Shown: positions 42,356 to 52,070 of the stretch, in pieces
How the letters are laid out: every line of letters begins with the position of its first letter
Position numbering within the stretch: position 1 is the first letter of the stretch
Source of the DNA: Bacilli bacterium
Lineage (GTDB): Bacteria > Bacillota_I > Bacilli_A > RF39 > UBA660
NCBI GenBank assembly: GCA_016283935.1
Contig: JAEENX010000013.1
Location: 161,759 to 225,758, forward strand
Length of the DNA: 64,000 bases
Direction: 5' to 3'
Notes under the pieces: model-generated
Databases searched by the model: none
Told to the model about the DNA's origin: nothing
The model's input: only the letters and a program-made list of their open reading frames with translations
Position numbers and translations under genes: made by a program

Positions 42356-42919
42356 ATGAATGTTATTTTTTTAGATGTTGATGGGGTACTAGATACTTAT
42401 AAGTATAGGTCACATGATGATGTAGAATCTAAGATAAAAATATTATCAGACATATGTCATACATATAATGCAAAAGTCGTTTTATCTGCAGCATGTAAGT
42501 GTGCAGTTGATGAATTAACAATGGAAATAGATTCGAATGCAGAATGGGTTTTATACTTATTTAGTTTATTTAAAAAATATAATATTGAAGTAATAGGTAG
42601 AACACCTGAAGTAAAAAGATATGATGAACAATATAGAAATTCATATCTTTCTATGTGGAAAGAAGACGAAATAAGATTATATCTAATGAGACATCCTGAA
42701 ATAGATCATTACTGTATTATCGATGATGATGATTTAGCTGCAATGCATAGAAAATCAGATTTAGATAAAGTAAGACATCATTTAGTAAAAACAAATGATT
42801 ATAATTTTGATAATCCAGAAGATGAAGGATTACAAGAATACCATAAAGAAGAAGTTGGTAAGATTCTTCAAAAAGAAAATGATATTAAAAAATTATTATT
42901 AAGATATAAAAACAAATAG
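42356..42919 (+). CDS. HAD-domain protein of the SAK (RNA-repair-associated) type
   Basis: 187 residues. MNVIFLDVDGVLDTYKY is HAD motif I, LSAACKC lies in the motif II position, and HYCIIDDDDLAAMHRKSD is motif IV with a run of Asp. The order and spacing resemble the small HAD domain found in 'Swiss Army Knife' RNA-repair proteins (HAD_SAK). In those it acts as a polynucleotide phosphatase; here it is stand-alone, so the substrate is open. The C-terminal 40 residues are charged and helical. RBS AAAGGAGG. Confidence 0.8.
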   Translation: MNVIFLDVDGVLDTYKYRSHDDVESKIKILSDICHTYNAKVVLSAACKCAVDELTMEIDSNAEWVLYLFSLFKKYNIEVIGRTPEVKRYDEQYRNSYLSMWKEDEIRLYLMRHPEIDHYCIIDDDDLAAMHRKSDLDKVRHHLVKTNDYNFDNPEDEGLQEYHKEEVGKILQKENDIKKLLLRYKNK

Positions 42920-42980
42920 ATTTATACACATTTGAATGTAAACAATATAATTTGTTTAAATGTAACCAGTAACTATCATT

Positions 42981-42998
42981 TATAATTATTTTAGGTGA
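42981..42998 (+). promoter_or_regulatory. TATAAT-N6-AGGTGA start signal of the SDR gene
   Basis: TATAAT (42981-42986), six bases, AGGTGA (42993-42998), ATG at 43003. Confidence 0.6.
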
Positions 42999-43002
42999 TA
43001 GT

Positions 43003-43797
43003 ATGGAGTTAAAAAGAAAAAATGTTATTGTAACTGGAGCAGCATCTGGTGTAGGTAAAGAACTTACAAAACAATTGCTAGCTAAAGGTTGCAAAGTTGC
43101 TGGTGTTGATATCAGTGCAGATAATTTAAAAAAATTAGAAGAGGAATTAAATAATCCTAATTTAAAAACTTATACTTTAGATGTAAGTAATCAAGATGCA
43201 ATTCTTGCATTTAGAGATAAATATCATGAAGATTATCATGATGTTGATGTAATAATTAATAATGCAGGAATTATTCAACCATTTACCAAAGTTCAATATC
43301 TAGAAGATAAAACAATTCATAGAGTAATGGATGTTAATTTCTTTGGACCTTTAAATTTAATAAGATTTTTCATGGATGATTTAACTAAAGATAGAAAAGA
43401 ACAATACATCGTTAATGTTTCATCAATGGGTGGATTCTTCCCATTCCCTGGACAAACAATATATGGAGCTTCTAAAGCAGCATTAAAGATATTAACTGAA
43501 GGATTATATGCAGAACTTCAAGACACAAATGTAAGAGTTATGATAGTATTGCCAGGAGCTATGGATACTAACATAACTGAAAATTCAGGAGTAACATATG
43601 GATCATCATCTTCAAAAGAAGATAGTCCAATGAAATTATTATCAGCTGAAGATGCAGCTGCTCAAATTATTAAAGGTATGGAAAAAAATAAGTTTAAATT
43701 ATTTGTAGGACAAGATTCTAAATTCTTAAGATTCTTATATAAATGGAATGATAAGAAAGCAATTAAATTTATAAATGATAAAATGAAGAATATGTAA
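43003..43797 (+). CDS. Short-chain dehydrogenase/reductase
   Basis: 264 residues, classical SDR. NAD(P)-binding TGAASGVGKELTKQL (TGX3GXG), DVSNQD, NNAGI, catalytic Ser in VNVSSMGGF and YGASKAALK (YX3K). The Asp in GVDIS after the second strand favours NAD over NADP. SDRs of this size oxidise or reduce sterol-like, sugar or acyl substrates; the substrate cannot be read here. Monocistronic with its own start signal and terminator. Confidence 0.92.
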   Translation: MELKRKNVIVTGAASGVGKELTKQLLAKGCKVAGVDISADNLKKLEEELNNPNLKTYTLDVSNQDAILAFRDKYHEDYHDVDVIINNAGIIQPFTKVQYLEDKTIHRVMDVNFFGPLNLIRFFMDDLTKDRKEQYIVNVSSMGGFFPFPGQTIYGASKAALKILTEGLYAELQDTNVRVMIVLPGAMDTNITENSGVTYGSSSSKEDSPMKLLSAEDAAAQIIKGMEKNKFKLFVGQDSKFLRFLYKWNDKKAIKFINDKMKNM

Positions 43798-43812
43798 TTC
43801 TTCATTTTTTTT
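43784..43812 (+). terminator. Rho-independent terminator
   Basis: TGAAGAAT-atgta-ATTCTTCATTTTTTTT. Confidence 0.8.
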
Positions 43813-43844
43813 ATGTTATACTTAATTATGTTAGGAGAAGTAAT

Positions 43845-45656
43845 ATGAAAAATACATATAAGTTAATAACATATAATTTTAAAACATTATTATTATTTGA
43901 ATTATTATATAAAATAATAATATCAGTAGTATTCACTCCTTTATCAGTTTTAATATTTAATTTAACTATGAAGTTAACTGGTTATTCATATTTAACTTTT
44001 GAAAATGTCGGATCATTTTTATTAAATCCAATTACAATTGGAATACTATTAATTTTATTATTATTTATATCAATTGTTACATTATTTGATATTAGTACTA
44101 TGATAGTTATATTTGATGAATCATATCATGGATATCATATAACTTTAAAAGATGCATTAAAGATATCAATTATTAAAACATTAAAAGTATTAAGACCTAA
44201 GAATATAATGTTAATGGTTTTTTTACTATTTATAATTCCTTTCCTAAATATCGGTATTACTTCAGGAGTAATATCATCTATTAAAGTTCCAGAGTTTATC
44301 ATGGATTATATAAATAGTAATTATATATTATTTATGTTGTATTTTATATTCTATATATTACTAGTATTATTATCATTTAGATGGATATTTGTATTTAATT
44401 ATATGATATTAGAAGAAAAGTCATTTAGACAATCAAGAAAGTCTTCTATTAATTTAGTATATAGTAAGAAGACTAAATGTATGTTAAGAATATTCTCATA
44501 TCAATTACTTGCAATACTATTATTTATTATTTCATTCCTATTAATAATATTATTAACATATTTCTTATGTAATATAATTGGTAAACATTTAATTGTTAAA
44601 AGTATAGTGATATCTATAATTGGTATATTAACAAGTATAGCTGGATTAATAATATTTATATTATCAAATGCAATTACATTTGCAATTATATCTGGATCAT
44701 ATTATAGATATAAAGTCTTATTAGAAGAAGAAATTAAACCAATTGATTTTGAATCTATTGTTAAACCTAAACCAAAGAAATCATTAAGATTCAAATTATT
44801 TGTTTTAGGAATAATAATGTTAATAATAGGAGGGTTATCAACATCAATTTATTTAGTTGTATCAGGCAAATATAATTTAAATATTGAATATGTTCATAAA
44901 ATGGAAGTGACTGCTCATCGAGGAGCATCTTCTAAATATCCTGAAAATACTATGTCAGCATTTAAGGGAGCTTATTCACTTGGTGCTGATTGGATAGAGC
45001 TTGATGTTCAACAAACTAAAGATAAAAAAATAGTTGTATCACATGATACAAATTTAAAAAGAGTAACTGGCGTTAATAAAAACATAATAGACATGACATA
45101 TGATGAAATTAAAGAATTGGATGCAGGATCATTTTTTGATGAAGAATATAAAGATGAAAGAATACCTTTATTAGAGGATGTATTAAAATTTGCTAGTTCT
45201 AATCCTATTAGATTAAATATAGAATTAAAACCAACAGGACATGAAGAAAATTTTGAAAAAGAAGTTATAGACTTAATTAACAAATATGATTTTAAAGATA
45301 AATGTGTAGTAACTTCTCAAATACATAGTGTACTAAAAAATGTTAAGGAATATGATTCATCTATTAAAACAGTATATGTAATGAGCTTAGCAGTAGGTGA
45401 TATTACTAAAATTGAATATGCTGATGCATTTTCAGTAGAAGCATCATCAGTTAATTCTTCATTAGTTAATAAAGTTCATAATTCGGGAAAAGAAATATAT
45501 GCATGGACTGTTAATAAAGAATCAAGTATTAATCATATGATTGATATGGGAGTAGATAATATTATTACTGATAATATTGAATTAGCTAAAGATTTAATTA
45601 GTACATCTAATTATTCATATTTTGTAAAAGAACTAATTAATTTCTTAAGACAATAA
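43845..45656 (+). CDS. Glycerophosphodiester phosphodiesterase with N-terminal membrane domain
   Basis: 603 residues. About 1-345 is an integral membrane domain with around eight helices, the GDPD-associated membrane domain known from Gram-positive bacteria. About 350-590 is the GDPD TIM barrel: VTAHRGASSKYPENTMSAF (catalytic His), DWIELDVQQTKDKKIVVSHD (metal Glu/Asp and second His), RLNIELKP and YAWTVNKESSINHMIDMGVDNIITD. It hydrolyses glycerophosphodiesters, possibly from phospholipid or lipoteichoic acid turnover, on the outer face. Confidence 0.93.
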   Translation: MKNTYKLITYNFKTLLLFELLYKIIISVVFTPLSVLIFNLTMKLTGYSYLTFENVGSFLLNPITIGILLILLLFISIVTLFDISTMIVIFDESYHGYHITLKDALKISIIKTLKVLRPKNIMLMVFLLFIIPFLNIGITSGVISSIKVPEFIMDYINSNYILFMLYFIFYILLVLLSFRWIFVFNYMILEEKSFRQSRKSSINLVYSKKTKCMLRIFSYQLLAILLFIISFLLIILLTYFLCNIIGKHLIVKSIVISIIGILTSIAGLIIFILSNAITFAIISGSYYRYKVLLEEEIKPIDFESIVKPKPKKSLRFKLFVLGIIMLIIGGLSTSIYLVVSGKYNLNIEYVHKMEVTAHRGASSKYPENTMSAFKGAYSLGADWIELDVQQTKDKKIVVSHDTNLKRVTGVNKNIIDMTYDEIKELDAGSFFDEEYKDERIPLLEDVLKFASSNPIRLNIELKPTGHEENFEKEVIDLINKYDFKDKCVVTSQIHSVLKNVKEYDSSIKTVYVMSLAVGDITKIEYADAFSVEASSVNSSLVNKVHNSGKEIYAWTVNKESSINHMIDMGVDNIITDNIELAKDLISTSNYSYFVKELINFLRQ

Positions 45657-45687
45657 AAAAGAGATAGATTAATAACTATCTCTTTTT
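45656..45687. terminator. Bidirectional terminator
   Basis: AAAAAGAGATAG-attaataa-CTATCTCTTTTT between convergent genes. Confidence 0.85.
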
Positions 45688-46718
45688 ATTTCTTTAATAT
45701 ATTGTTTGCTATGTTGATTTAATACTATACCAGAATCTTTAATATATTTTCTGTAATCATTTGTTTCTGTTTCAATTAATCTATATATTAAATCAATACA
45801 TTTTTCTCTATCAAAATAGAATAAATAATATAATTCAATATCCAATATAGTTGGAATAATATATGATAATTTTTCTTCAGCAGATATATTTAATAAATCT
45901 AATGAATCTCTTTTAGATGTATTAGTAACCATTGCTATATCAGCTATCATATCTCTTGATCTTTTTGTAATATCAACATTAGATATATATTTATATTCTT
46001 TTAATAAATCAGATGCATATTTTAAATTTGTTTTCATTGTTGATATTTTAATTGTTCTAGCATCTTCTTCAAAATCTTCAAAAGATTCTTCTAAATAATC
46101 TAATGCTAACATTTCCATAAGAATTGGTAACATTTCATTCAATGGATAATTTAAACGACTATCTCTATATTTAACTCTATCTTGAATTAAATGAGCATAT
46201 TCATGTATTAAATTAATAAAATCATATAAAGTATCTGTCTTTTCAAGATTTATATATCCAGTTTCTAAAGATGGTAAATAAACAGCTATTGAATGTTCAT
46301 CAGTAAACTTTAGATTATCTTTTCTATCTTTGAATACTTTATTAAAATGTTTTGCTAAACTACTATCTAATGAATTATAAAAATCATGTGTAACAGATAG
46401 TAATATTGAATTAGAAATATCTCTTTCATCAACAACTAAATTCTTTTTATTTTTTAATGAATGAGATAAATCTTTAAACTTTTCTATATCTTTTATAAAT
46501 TTTTGATCTTTAAGTAAAAACATTTGATCTTCATATATTTTACCCTGAATACATTCAGGTGAAATAAAAGCTGGTGTAGGACCCTTTATAAGCGTATCTA
46601 AACTTGCTATATCTCTTAATACTACTTGATCAGTATTTTTAGAGTCAATAAATCTTTGTATTAATTCATTGTAGTAAGTTAAAAGTTGTTTTTGATTCCA
46701 TTTGTTGTATTTGCCCAT
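45669..46718 (-). CDS. Putative zincin metallopeptidase (HEYAH), gluzincin-like
   Basis: 349 residues, no signal peptide, so probably cytoplasmic. LIHEYAHLIQDRVKYRD has the zinc motif HEXXH; 27 or so residues later NEMLPILMEMLALDYLEE offers a candidate third-ligand Glu, the M3-like order. It is much smaller than oligoendopeptidase F (about 600). The N-terminal helical half shows no other recognised domain. Family call is by motif only. RBS GAGGGAT. Confidence 0.7.
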   Translation of the reverse strand: MGKYNKWNQKQLLTYYNELIQRFIDSKNTDQVVLRDIASLDTLIKGPTPAFISPECIQGKIYEDQMFLLKDQKFIKDIEKFKDLSHSLKNKKNLVVDERDISNSILLSVTHDFYNSLDSSLAKHFNKVFKDRKDNLKFTDEHSIAVYLPSLETGYINLEKTDTLYDFINLIHEYAHLIQDRVKYRDSRLNYPLNEMLPILMEMLALDYLEESFEDFEEDARTIKISTMKTNLKYASDLLKEYKYISNVDITKRSRDMIADIAMVTNTSKRDSLDLLNISAEEKLSYIIPTILDIELYYLFYFDREKCIDLIYRLIETETNDYRKYIKDSGIVLNQHSKQYIKEIKRDSY

Positions 46719-46851
46719 ATTTAATCCCTCAAGTTAATATTATATTATCATTTATAAGATGTATTATCAATTCAATATAAGGATAATTCATATACTATTT
46801 TTTGATATCCTGATATATAAATAAGTTAAGTAATAAAATGTGTTTATTTAT

Positions 46852-46880
46852 TTGAATATTTCCTTATATATATGTATAAT
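46852..46880 (+). promoter_or_regulatory. uvrA promoter
   Basis: TTGAAT (46852-46857), 17-bp spacer, TATAAT (46875-46880); RBS GAGGTGAG before the ATG at 46903. No SOS (LexA) box is visible. Confidence 0.65.
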
Positions 46881-46902
46881 ACGAATAACTGAGGTGAGTA
46901 TT

Positions 46903-49749
46903 ATGGATAAGATAATAGTTAAAGGTGCAAGAGAAAATAATCTTAAAAATATAGATGTTGAAATACCAAAAAATAAATTAGTTGTCATGACTGGAGTATC
47001 AGGTTCAGGAAAATCTTCATTAGCATTTGATACTATTTATGCTGAAGGTGAAAGAAGATATATTGAATCACTAAGTGCATATGCTAGACAATTCTTAGGT
47101 GGAGAATCTAAACCAGATGTAGATTCTATTGAAGGATTGTCTCCTTCAATATCTATTGATCAAAAAACTACAAATAATAATCCGAGATCTACTGTTGGTA
47201 CAGTAACTGAAATATATGATTATTTAAGATTATTATTTGCGCGTATAGGTGTTCCATATTGTCCAACTCATCATAAACCAATTAAATCTCAATCAGTAGA
47301 AGAAATGGTTAATAAAATACTTGAATATGAAATAGGAACAAAATTAGAAATATTATCTCCAATTGTTCATGGAGAAAAAGGTACTCACAAAGACTTGTTT
47401 GATGAACTAAGAAAAGATGGATATTCAAGAGTTAGAGTAAATGGGACTACATATGATTTATCAGAAGAAATAAAATTAGAAAAAAATAAAAAAGATGATA
47501 TAGATGTAGTAATAGATAGAATAGTTATTAAAGAAGATATTAGATCTAGATTATTTGAAGCTATTGAAACAGCTACTAAATTATCACATGGTAAAGTAGT
47601 AATAAATGTAATAGGTGATAAAGAAATAGTCATGTCAGAGAATTATGCATGTCCTGAATGTGACTTCTCATTACCAGAATTAGAACCTAGAATATTTTCT
47701 TTCAATGCACCATATGGTGCATGTCCTGTATGTAAGGGATTAGGTAAAACTAAACATATAGATTTAAATCTATTAATACCTGATTGGAATTTATCAATTC
47801 CAGAAGGTGGTATTGCTTCATTTAAATATGGTAAAGCAAAATCATTTGGTAGACATGAAAACGAAAATGATTCTATAGATACTATTAAATTAAATACTAT
47901 GTGTCAGTATGAAAACATAGATATTAATAAATCTCTTAAAGATTTTAGTAAAGAAGAATTAGATAAAATATTATATGGTTCAGATAATATATATGAATAT
48001 AACTTTGGTTCAAGAGCAGGAGGCTCTAGAATCCAATTAGGAGTATATGAAGGTATAGTTACTAATCTAGAAAGAAGATATGTTGAAACACAATCTTCAT
48101 GGATTAGAGAATGGATAGATAATTTCATGGCTGAAGATACATGTCATGTATGTCATGGTTCAAGATTAAAAGATGAAATATTAAATATATTAATAAATAA
48201 AAAGAGTATATATGATTTATGTACTATGTCTATTAAAGATTTATTAAAATTCTTTGATACTATTAAACTAAATAAAACTGAAGAAGAAATATCTGGATTA
48301 TTAGTAAAAGAGATTAAATCGAGATTAGAATTCTTAGATAGAGTGGGTTTAAATTATTTAACCTTAGCAAGAGAAGCTGGAACACTTTCAGGTGGTGAAG
48401 CTCAAAGAATTAGACTTGCTACTCAAATAGGTTCTTCATTAACAGGAGTTCTATATGTTTTAGACGAACCATCTATAGGTCTACATCAAAAAGACAATGA
48501 TAGATTAATTGATTCATTAAAGAAAATGAGAGACTTAGGAAATACTCTTATCGTTGTAGAACATGATGAAGATACAATGAGAGCATGTGATTATCTTATT
48601 GACATTGGTCCAGGTGCAGGAGACCAAGGTGGTTATTTAGTAGCAGCAGGTACTCCTGAAGAAGTGATGAAAAATGAAAAGTCATTAACTGGACAATACT
48701 TATCAGGTAAATTAAAAATTGATGTACCTACTAAAAGAAGAAAAGGTAATAAGAAATTTATTACTATTAAAGGTGCAGAAGAAAATAACTTAAAGAAGAT
48801 AAATGTTAAATTCCCACTTGGAACATTAACATGTGTAACTGGAGTATCAGGTTCAGGTAAATCTTCATTAGTTAATTTAATATTATGTACTGCATTACAA
48901 CAAAGTGTTTATAAATCAAAAGTTCATGTTGGTAAACATAAATCAATAGATGGTTTAGAAAACATTGATAAAGTTGTACAAATAACTCAAGATCCAATAG
49001 GTAGAACTCCTAGATCAAATCCTGCTACATATACAGGTGTATTTGATGATATAAGAGAAGTATTTGCATCTACTAAAGAAGCAAAGATGAGAGGATATGA
49101 TAAAGGTAGATTCTCATTTAATGTTAAAGGTGGAAGATGTGAAGCTTGTTGGGGAGATGGAGTTAAGAAAATAGAAATGCATTTCTTACCTGATGTATAT
49201 GTACCATGTGACGTATGTCATGGAACAAGATTTAACTCTGAAACATTAGATATAAGATTTAAAGGTAAGAATATAAATGATGTATTAAATATGAGAGTAA
49301 GTGAAGCATTAGAATTCTTCAGTGCTCATAAAAAAGTAAAAGATAAATTACAAGTATTATCTGATGTAGGTTTAAGTTATATTAAACTAGGACAAAGTGC
49401 TCCAACACTTTCAGGTGGTGAAGCAGGTAGAGTTAAACTTGCAAAAGAATTACAAAAGAAAGCTACAGGTAAATCTATATTTATATTAGATGAACCAACT
49501 ACAGGATTACATACTGATGACATAAAGAAATTATTAATTATATTACAACGTATAGTTGATAATGGAGATACAGTAGTTGTAATTGAACATAATTTAGATG
49601 TAATCAAAGTAGCAGATTATATTATAGATTTAGGACCTGAAGGTGGAGATGAAGGAGGTACTATAGTTGCAACTGGTACTCCAGAAGAAGTAGCTAAAGT
49701 TAAAGAATCTTACACAGGTGAATATCTTAATAGAATATTAAAAGGTTAA
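46903..49749 (+). CDS. uvrA: Excinuclease ABC subunit A
   Basis: Damage-recognition ATPase of nucleotide excision repair. 948 residues from [20 protein letters not shown]; the track's start 21 codons upstream lies between the -10 box and the RBS. Two ABC-type ATPase halves: Walker [15 protein letters not shown] and [12 protein letters not shown], signatures [12 protein letters not shown] and [15 protein letters not shown]. Zinc modules are [14 protein letters not shown]...CPVC, CHVCHG and CEACWGDG...CDVCHG. uvrB and uvrC are not in the window, an unlinked arrangement. Terminator follows. Confidence 0.97.
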   Translation: MDKIIVKGARENNLKNIDVEIPKNKLVVMTGVSGSGKSSLAFDTIYAEGERRYIESLSAYARQFLGGESKPDVDSIEGLSPSISIDQKTTNNNPRSTVGTVTEIYDYLRLLFARIGVPYCPTHHKPIKSQSVEEMVNKILEYEIGTKLEILSPIVHGEKGTHKDLFDELRKDGYSRVRVNGTTYDLSEEIKLEKNKKDDIDVVIDRIVIKEDIRSRLFEAIETATKLSHGKVVINVIGDKEIVMSENYACPECDFSLPELEPRIFSFNAPYGACPVCKGLGKTKHIDLNLLIPDWNLSIPEGGIASFKYGKAKSFGRHENENDSIDTIKLNTMCQYENIDINKSLKDFSKEELDKILYGSDNIYEYNFGSRAGGSRIQLGVYEGIVTNLERRYVETQSSWIREWIDNFMAEDTCHVCHGSRLKDEILNILINKKSIYDLCTMSIKDLLKFFDTIKLNKTEEEISGLLVKEIKSRLEFLDRVGLNYLTLAREAGTLSGGEAQRIRLATQIGSSLTGVLYVLDEPSIGLHQKDNDRLIDSLKKMRDLGNTLIVVEHDEDTMRACDYLIDIGPGAGDQGGYLVAAGTPEEVMKNEKSLTGQYLSGKLKIDVPTKRRKGNKKFITIKGAEENNLKKINVKFPLGTLTCVTGVSGSGKSSLVNLILCTALQQSVYKSKVHVGKHKSIDGLENIDKVVQITQDPIGRTPRSNPATYTGVFDDIREVFASTKEAKMRGYDKGRFSFNVKGGRCEACWGDGVKKIEMHFLPDVYVPCDVCHGTRFNSETLDIRFKGKNINDVLNMRVSEALEFFSAHKKVKDKLQVLSDVGLSYIKLGQSAPTLSGGEAGRVKLAKELQKKATGKSIFILDEPTTGLHTDDIKKLLIILQRIVDNGDTVVVIEHNLDVIKVADYIIDLGPEGGDEGGTIVATGTPEEVAKVKESYTGEYLNRILKG

Positions 49750-49776
49750 TAAGTAAAAACTTATTAACTTTTTTTA
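49745..49776 (+). terminator. Rho-independent terminator of uvrA
   Basis: GTTAATAAGT-aaaa-ACTTATTAACTTTTTTT; the left arm includes the stop codon. Confidence 0.9.
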
Positions 49777-49818
49777 TTGTATACTGTATAATATTTATAT
49801 AAGGTTGGTGTCATAAAT

Positions 49819-50631
49819 ATGGATCCATATTTACATATATTTAATTTCAACATAAGATTTTATTCTATATTTATATTACTAGCAGTAGTAGCTGTAACAT
49901 TCTTTACAGAAAGAGAAGCTAAAAGATTGGGAATAAAACAAGATTTTATATTTAATATGTTATTTTGGTCTTTTATATTTGGAATATTAGGGGCTCGTTT
50001 ATATTATGTAGTATTTAATTTCCAAGAATATATTAAAGATCCAATTGAAATAATAAAAATATGGAATGGTGGTTTAGCAATACATGGCGGATTACTTGCA
50101 GGAGTATTAACATGTTACTTATATTGTAAACGTTATAATGTAAGACCACTTAGAATGTGTGATTTAATTGTTGTTCCTTTATTATTAGGACAAGCAATTG
50201 GAAGATGGGGAAACTTCTTCAATCAAGAAGCTCATGGTGCTGCAACAACAGTTGCTAAACTAAAGAGTTTATTTATTCCAGATTTTATAATAAATGGAAT
50301 GCAAATTGATGGAGTTTATTATTTTCCTACTTTCTTCTTTGAATCAATAGTATGTTTAGTTTCATTCTTGGTATTATGTATAATAAGAAGAGGTAAATAT
50401 ACTAAAGTAGGAAGTATGACAGCATCTTATTTAATGATATATGGTGTATTAAGATTCTTTATAGAAATAGAAAGAACAGATGCATTAATGATAGCCGGAT
50501 TTAAGATGGCTCAAATAGTATCAGTAATAATGTTTATTATTGGTCTAGTATTAATGATGTATATAAGCAGAAAACCAAAGTTTGATGATTTATATAATGA
50601 TAGAACTAATGTAGATGAAATTAGATTTTAG
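49819..50631 (+). CDS. lgt: Prolipoprotein diacylglyceryl transferase
   Basis: Adds diacylglycerol to the lipobox Cys of prolipoproteins; the rhodanese lipoprotein at 21.7 kb is one expected substrate. 270 residues, seven membrane helices. Family motifs are GILGARLYYVVFN, WNGGLAIHGGLLAG (H-GG-LAIHGG core), GQAIGRWGNFFNQEAHG (the Lgt signature) and GVLRFFIEIERTD. RBS AAGGTTGGTG. Followed after 12 bp by a small unknown gene in the same unit. Confidence 0.97.
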   Translation: MDPYLHIFNFNIRFYSIFILLAVVAVTFFTEREAKRLGIKQDFIFNMLFWSFIFGILGARLYYVVFNFQEYIKDPIEIIKIWNGGLAIHGGLLAGVLTCYLYCKRYNVRPLRMCDLIVVPLLLGQAIGRWGNFFNQEAHGAATTVAKLKSLFIPDFIINGMQIDGVYYFPTFFFESIVCLVSFLVLCIIRRGKYTKVGSMTASYLMIYGVLRFFIEIERTDALMIAGFKMAQIVSVIMFIIGLVLMMYISRKPKFDDLYNDRTNVDEIRF

Positions 50632-50643
50632 GGAGGTTACAAT

Positions 50644-50982
50644 ATGAAAAATGTTAATGAAATGTCATTAGATCAAAAGATTATGGAATTACAACAATGT
50701 GTTAGTAAAGCAAGAGTTGGAGCAGAAAATCCAGGAAGTGTAGATTATGAATTTTTACAACAAGCACAACTAGGAGACGCAAGAGAAGAAATGTTAGCAT
50801 ACTATGCTACACTTATTCAAAAAGCAAATGAATATAGAAGTGGAAAATTCAATAATTTAGATTATGAAGTTAGACAACAAGGAATAAGAGATATTAACAA
50901 CAAATTAGATGCAGCATTACTTGCTTTCCCAGGATATGGACTTGAAGAAGAAATAAAGATGGCAAGTGGATTTGGAAGATAG
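50644..50982 (+). CDS. Hypothetical helical protein co-transcribed with lgt
   Basis: 112 residues, soluble, mostly helical: MSLDQKIMELQQCVSKARVGAENPG, then LREEMLAYYATLIQ-like helices and a Gly-rich end (FPGYGLEEEIKMASGFGR). No membrane segment or recognised domain. RBS GGGAGG, 12 bp after the lgt stop. Terminator after it. Confidence 0.7.
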   Translation: MKNVNEMSLDQKIMELQQCVSKARVGAENPGSVDYEFLQQAQLGDAREEMLAYYATLIQKANEYRSGKFNNLDYEVRQQGIRDINNKLDAALLAFPGYGLEEEIKMASGFGR

Positions 50983-51002
50983 TTAAAAACTATCTTTTTT
51001 TA
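50977..51002 (+). terminator. Rho-independent terminator
   Basis: AGATAGTT-aaa-AACTATCTTTTTTT overlapping the stop. Confidence 0.85.
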
Positions 51003-51013
51003 TTAATATGTGT

Positions 51014-51031
51014 TAAAATCTAAATCGGTGA
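51014..51031 (+). promoter_or_regulatory. TAAAAT-N6-CGGTGA start signal of mrnC
   Basis: TAAAAT (51014-51019), six bases, CGGTGA (51026-51031), ATG at 51037. Confidence 0.5.
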
Positions 51032-51036
51032 GGGAT

Positions 51037-51396
51037 ATGAATAACCTAGTAATAGCTTATTTAGGTGATGCCGTATATGAGTTATATATAAGAAATTATC
51101 TTATTAATAAAGGCATCGCTAAAGTAAAAGACTTGCAACAAGAATCTATTAAATATGTATCAGCAAATGCTCAAAGAAGAATTGTTGAAAAATTAATAGA
51201 TTTAAACATTCTTACGGAAGAAGAATTAGATGTATTTAATCGAGGAAGAAATGCTTCTTCTCATAGAAGTAAATCAACTGATATTATTACATATAAAAAA
51301 GCTACAGGTTTTGAATGTATAATAGGTTACTTATATAATAATGATAGAGAAAGATGTAATTATTTATTAGATTACATAGTAGGTAATAATTTATGA
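51037..51396 (+). CDS. mrnC: Mini-ribonuclease III
   Basis: 119 residues from MNNLVIAYLGDAVYELYIRNYL at 51037; the track's GTG at 51010 has no RBS. RNase III catalytic domain without the dsRNA-binding domain: LGDAVYE carries the catalytic Asp and Glu region, and GRNASSHRSKSTDI is the conserved basic loop. It matures 23S rRNA termini in Bacilli. It ends in TGA overlapping the rlmB start by 4 bp (ATGA), the conserved mrnC-rlmB pairing. Confidence 0.95.
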   Translation: MNNLVIAYLGDAVYELYIRNYLINKGIAKVKDLQQESIKYVSANAQRRIVEKLIDLNILTEEELDVFNRGRNASSHRSKSTDIITYKKATGFECIIGYLYNNDRERCNYLLDYIVGNNL

Positions 51397-52067
51397 GAGT
51401 ATGTGGAAAGAACGTTTTCAATGAAACAGATTTAAAAACAATTAGAAGAGTAATGATATCTAAGAATTTTCATGATCAAGAAATCATGAAAAAAATCAGA
51501 GATAACAAAATTAAATTTGTAGAAACTGATCAAAGAGATTTAGATAGAATGTTACCACATAATCAAGGAATAGTATTTGATATAAATGACTATGAATATT
51601 ATGAATTATCTTCAATTGAAGATAATGAAAATACTGTAGTTATATTAGATCATTTAGAAGACCCTCACAACTTTGGAGCAATAATTAGAACATGTGAAGC
51701 ACGTGGTATTAAAACAATTATTATTCCAAAAGATAGAAGTGTAGTAGTAAATGAAACAGTTATTAAAACTTCTACAGGTGCTATATCAAGAGTTAAGATT
51801 GTACAAGTTGCTAACTTAGTAAATGCAATTAATAAACTTAAAGATATGGGTTACTTTGTATATGCAGCAGAAGCAGGTGGAGAAGATTATAGAACTGTTG
51901 ATTATGCAGATAAAGTAGTACTAGTTATAGGTAGTGAAGGATTTGGAGTATCTAGACTAGTAAAAGAAAACTCAGATGTTATTATTAGTATTCCAATGAG
52001 AGGAGAAGTAAATAGTTTAAACGCTTCAGTTGCAGCAGCAATACTTATATATGGAATAGGAGAATAA
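51393..52067 (+). CDS. rlmB: 23S rRNA 2'-O-methyltransferase RlmB/TrmH family
   Basis: 224 residues. SPOUT motifs are ILDHLEDPHNFGAIIRTCEARGI (motif 1, catalytic Arg), LVIGSEGFGVSRLV (motif 2) and ISIPMRGEVNSLNASVAAAILIY (motif 3, the knot). The N-terminal substrate-binding region is short. Probably methylates G2251-type ribose in 23S rRNA. In Bacillus a YacP nuclease gene sits between rlmB and sigH; here sigH follows after three bases. Confidence 0.95.
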   Translation: MRVCGKNVFNETDLKTIRRVMISKNFHDQEIMKKIRDNKIKFVETDQRDLDRMLPHNQGIVFDINDYEYYELSSIEDNENTVVILDHLEDPHNFGAIIRTCEARGIKTIIIPKDRSVVVNETVIKTSTGAISRVKIVQVANLVNAINKLKDMGYFVYAAEAGGEDYRTVDYADKVVLVIGSEGFGVSRLVKENSDVIISIPMRGEVNSLNASVAAAILIYGIGE

Positions 52068-52070
52068 TAA

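Noticed and set aside
46719-46902. LexA/SOS operator upstream of uvrA
   Set aside because: No CGAAC-N4-GTTCG-like palindrome seen; only a sigma-A type promoter.
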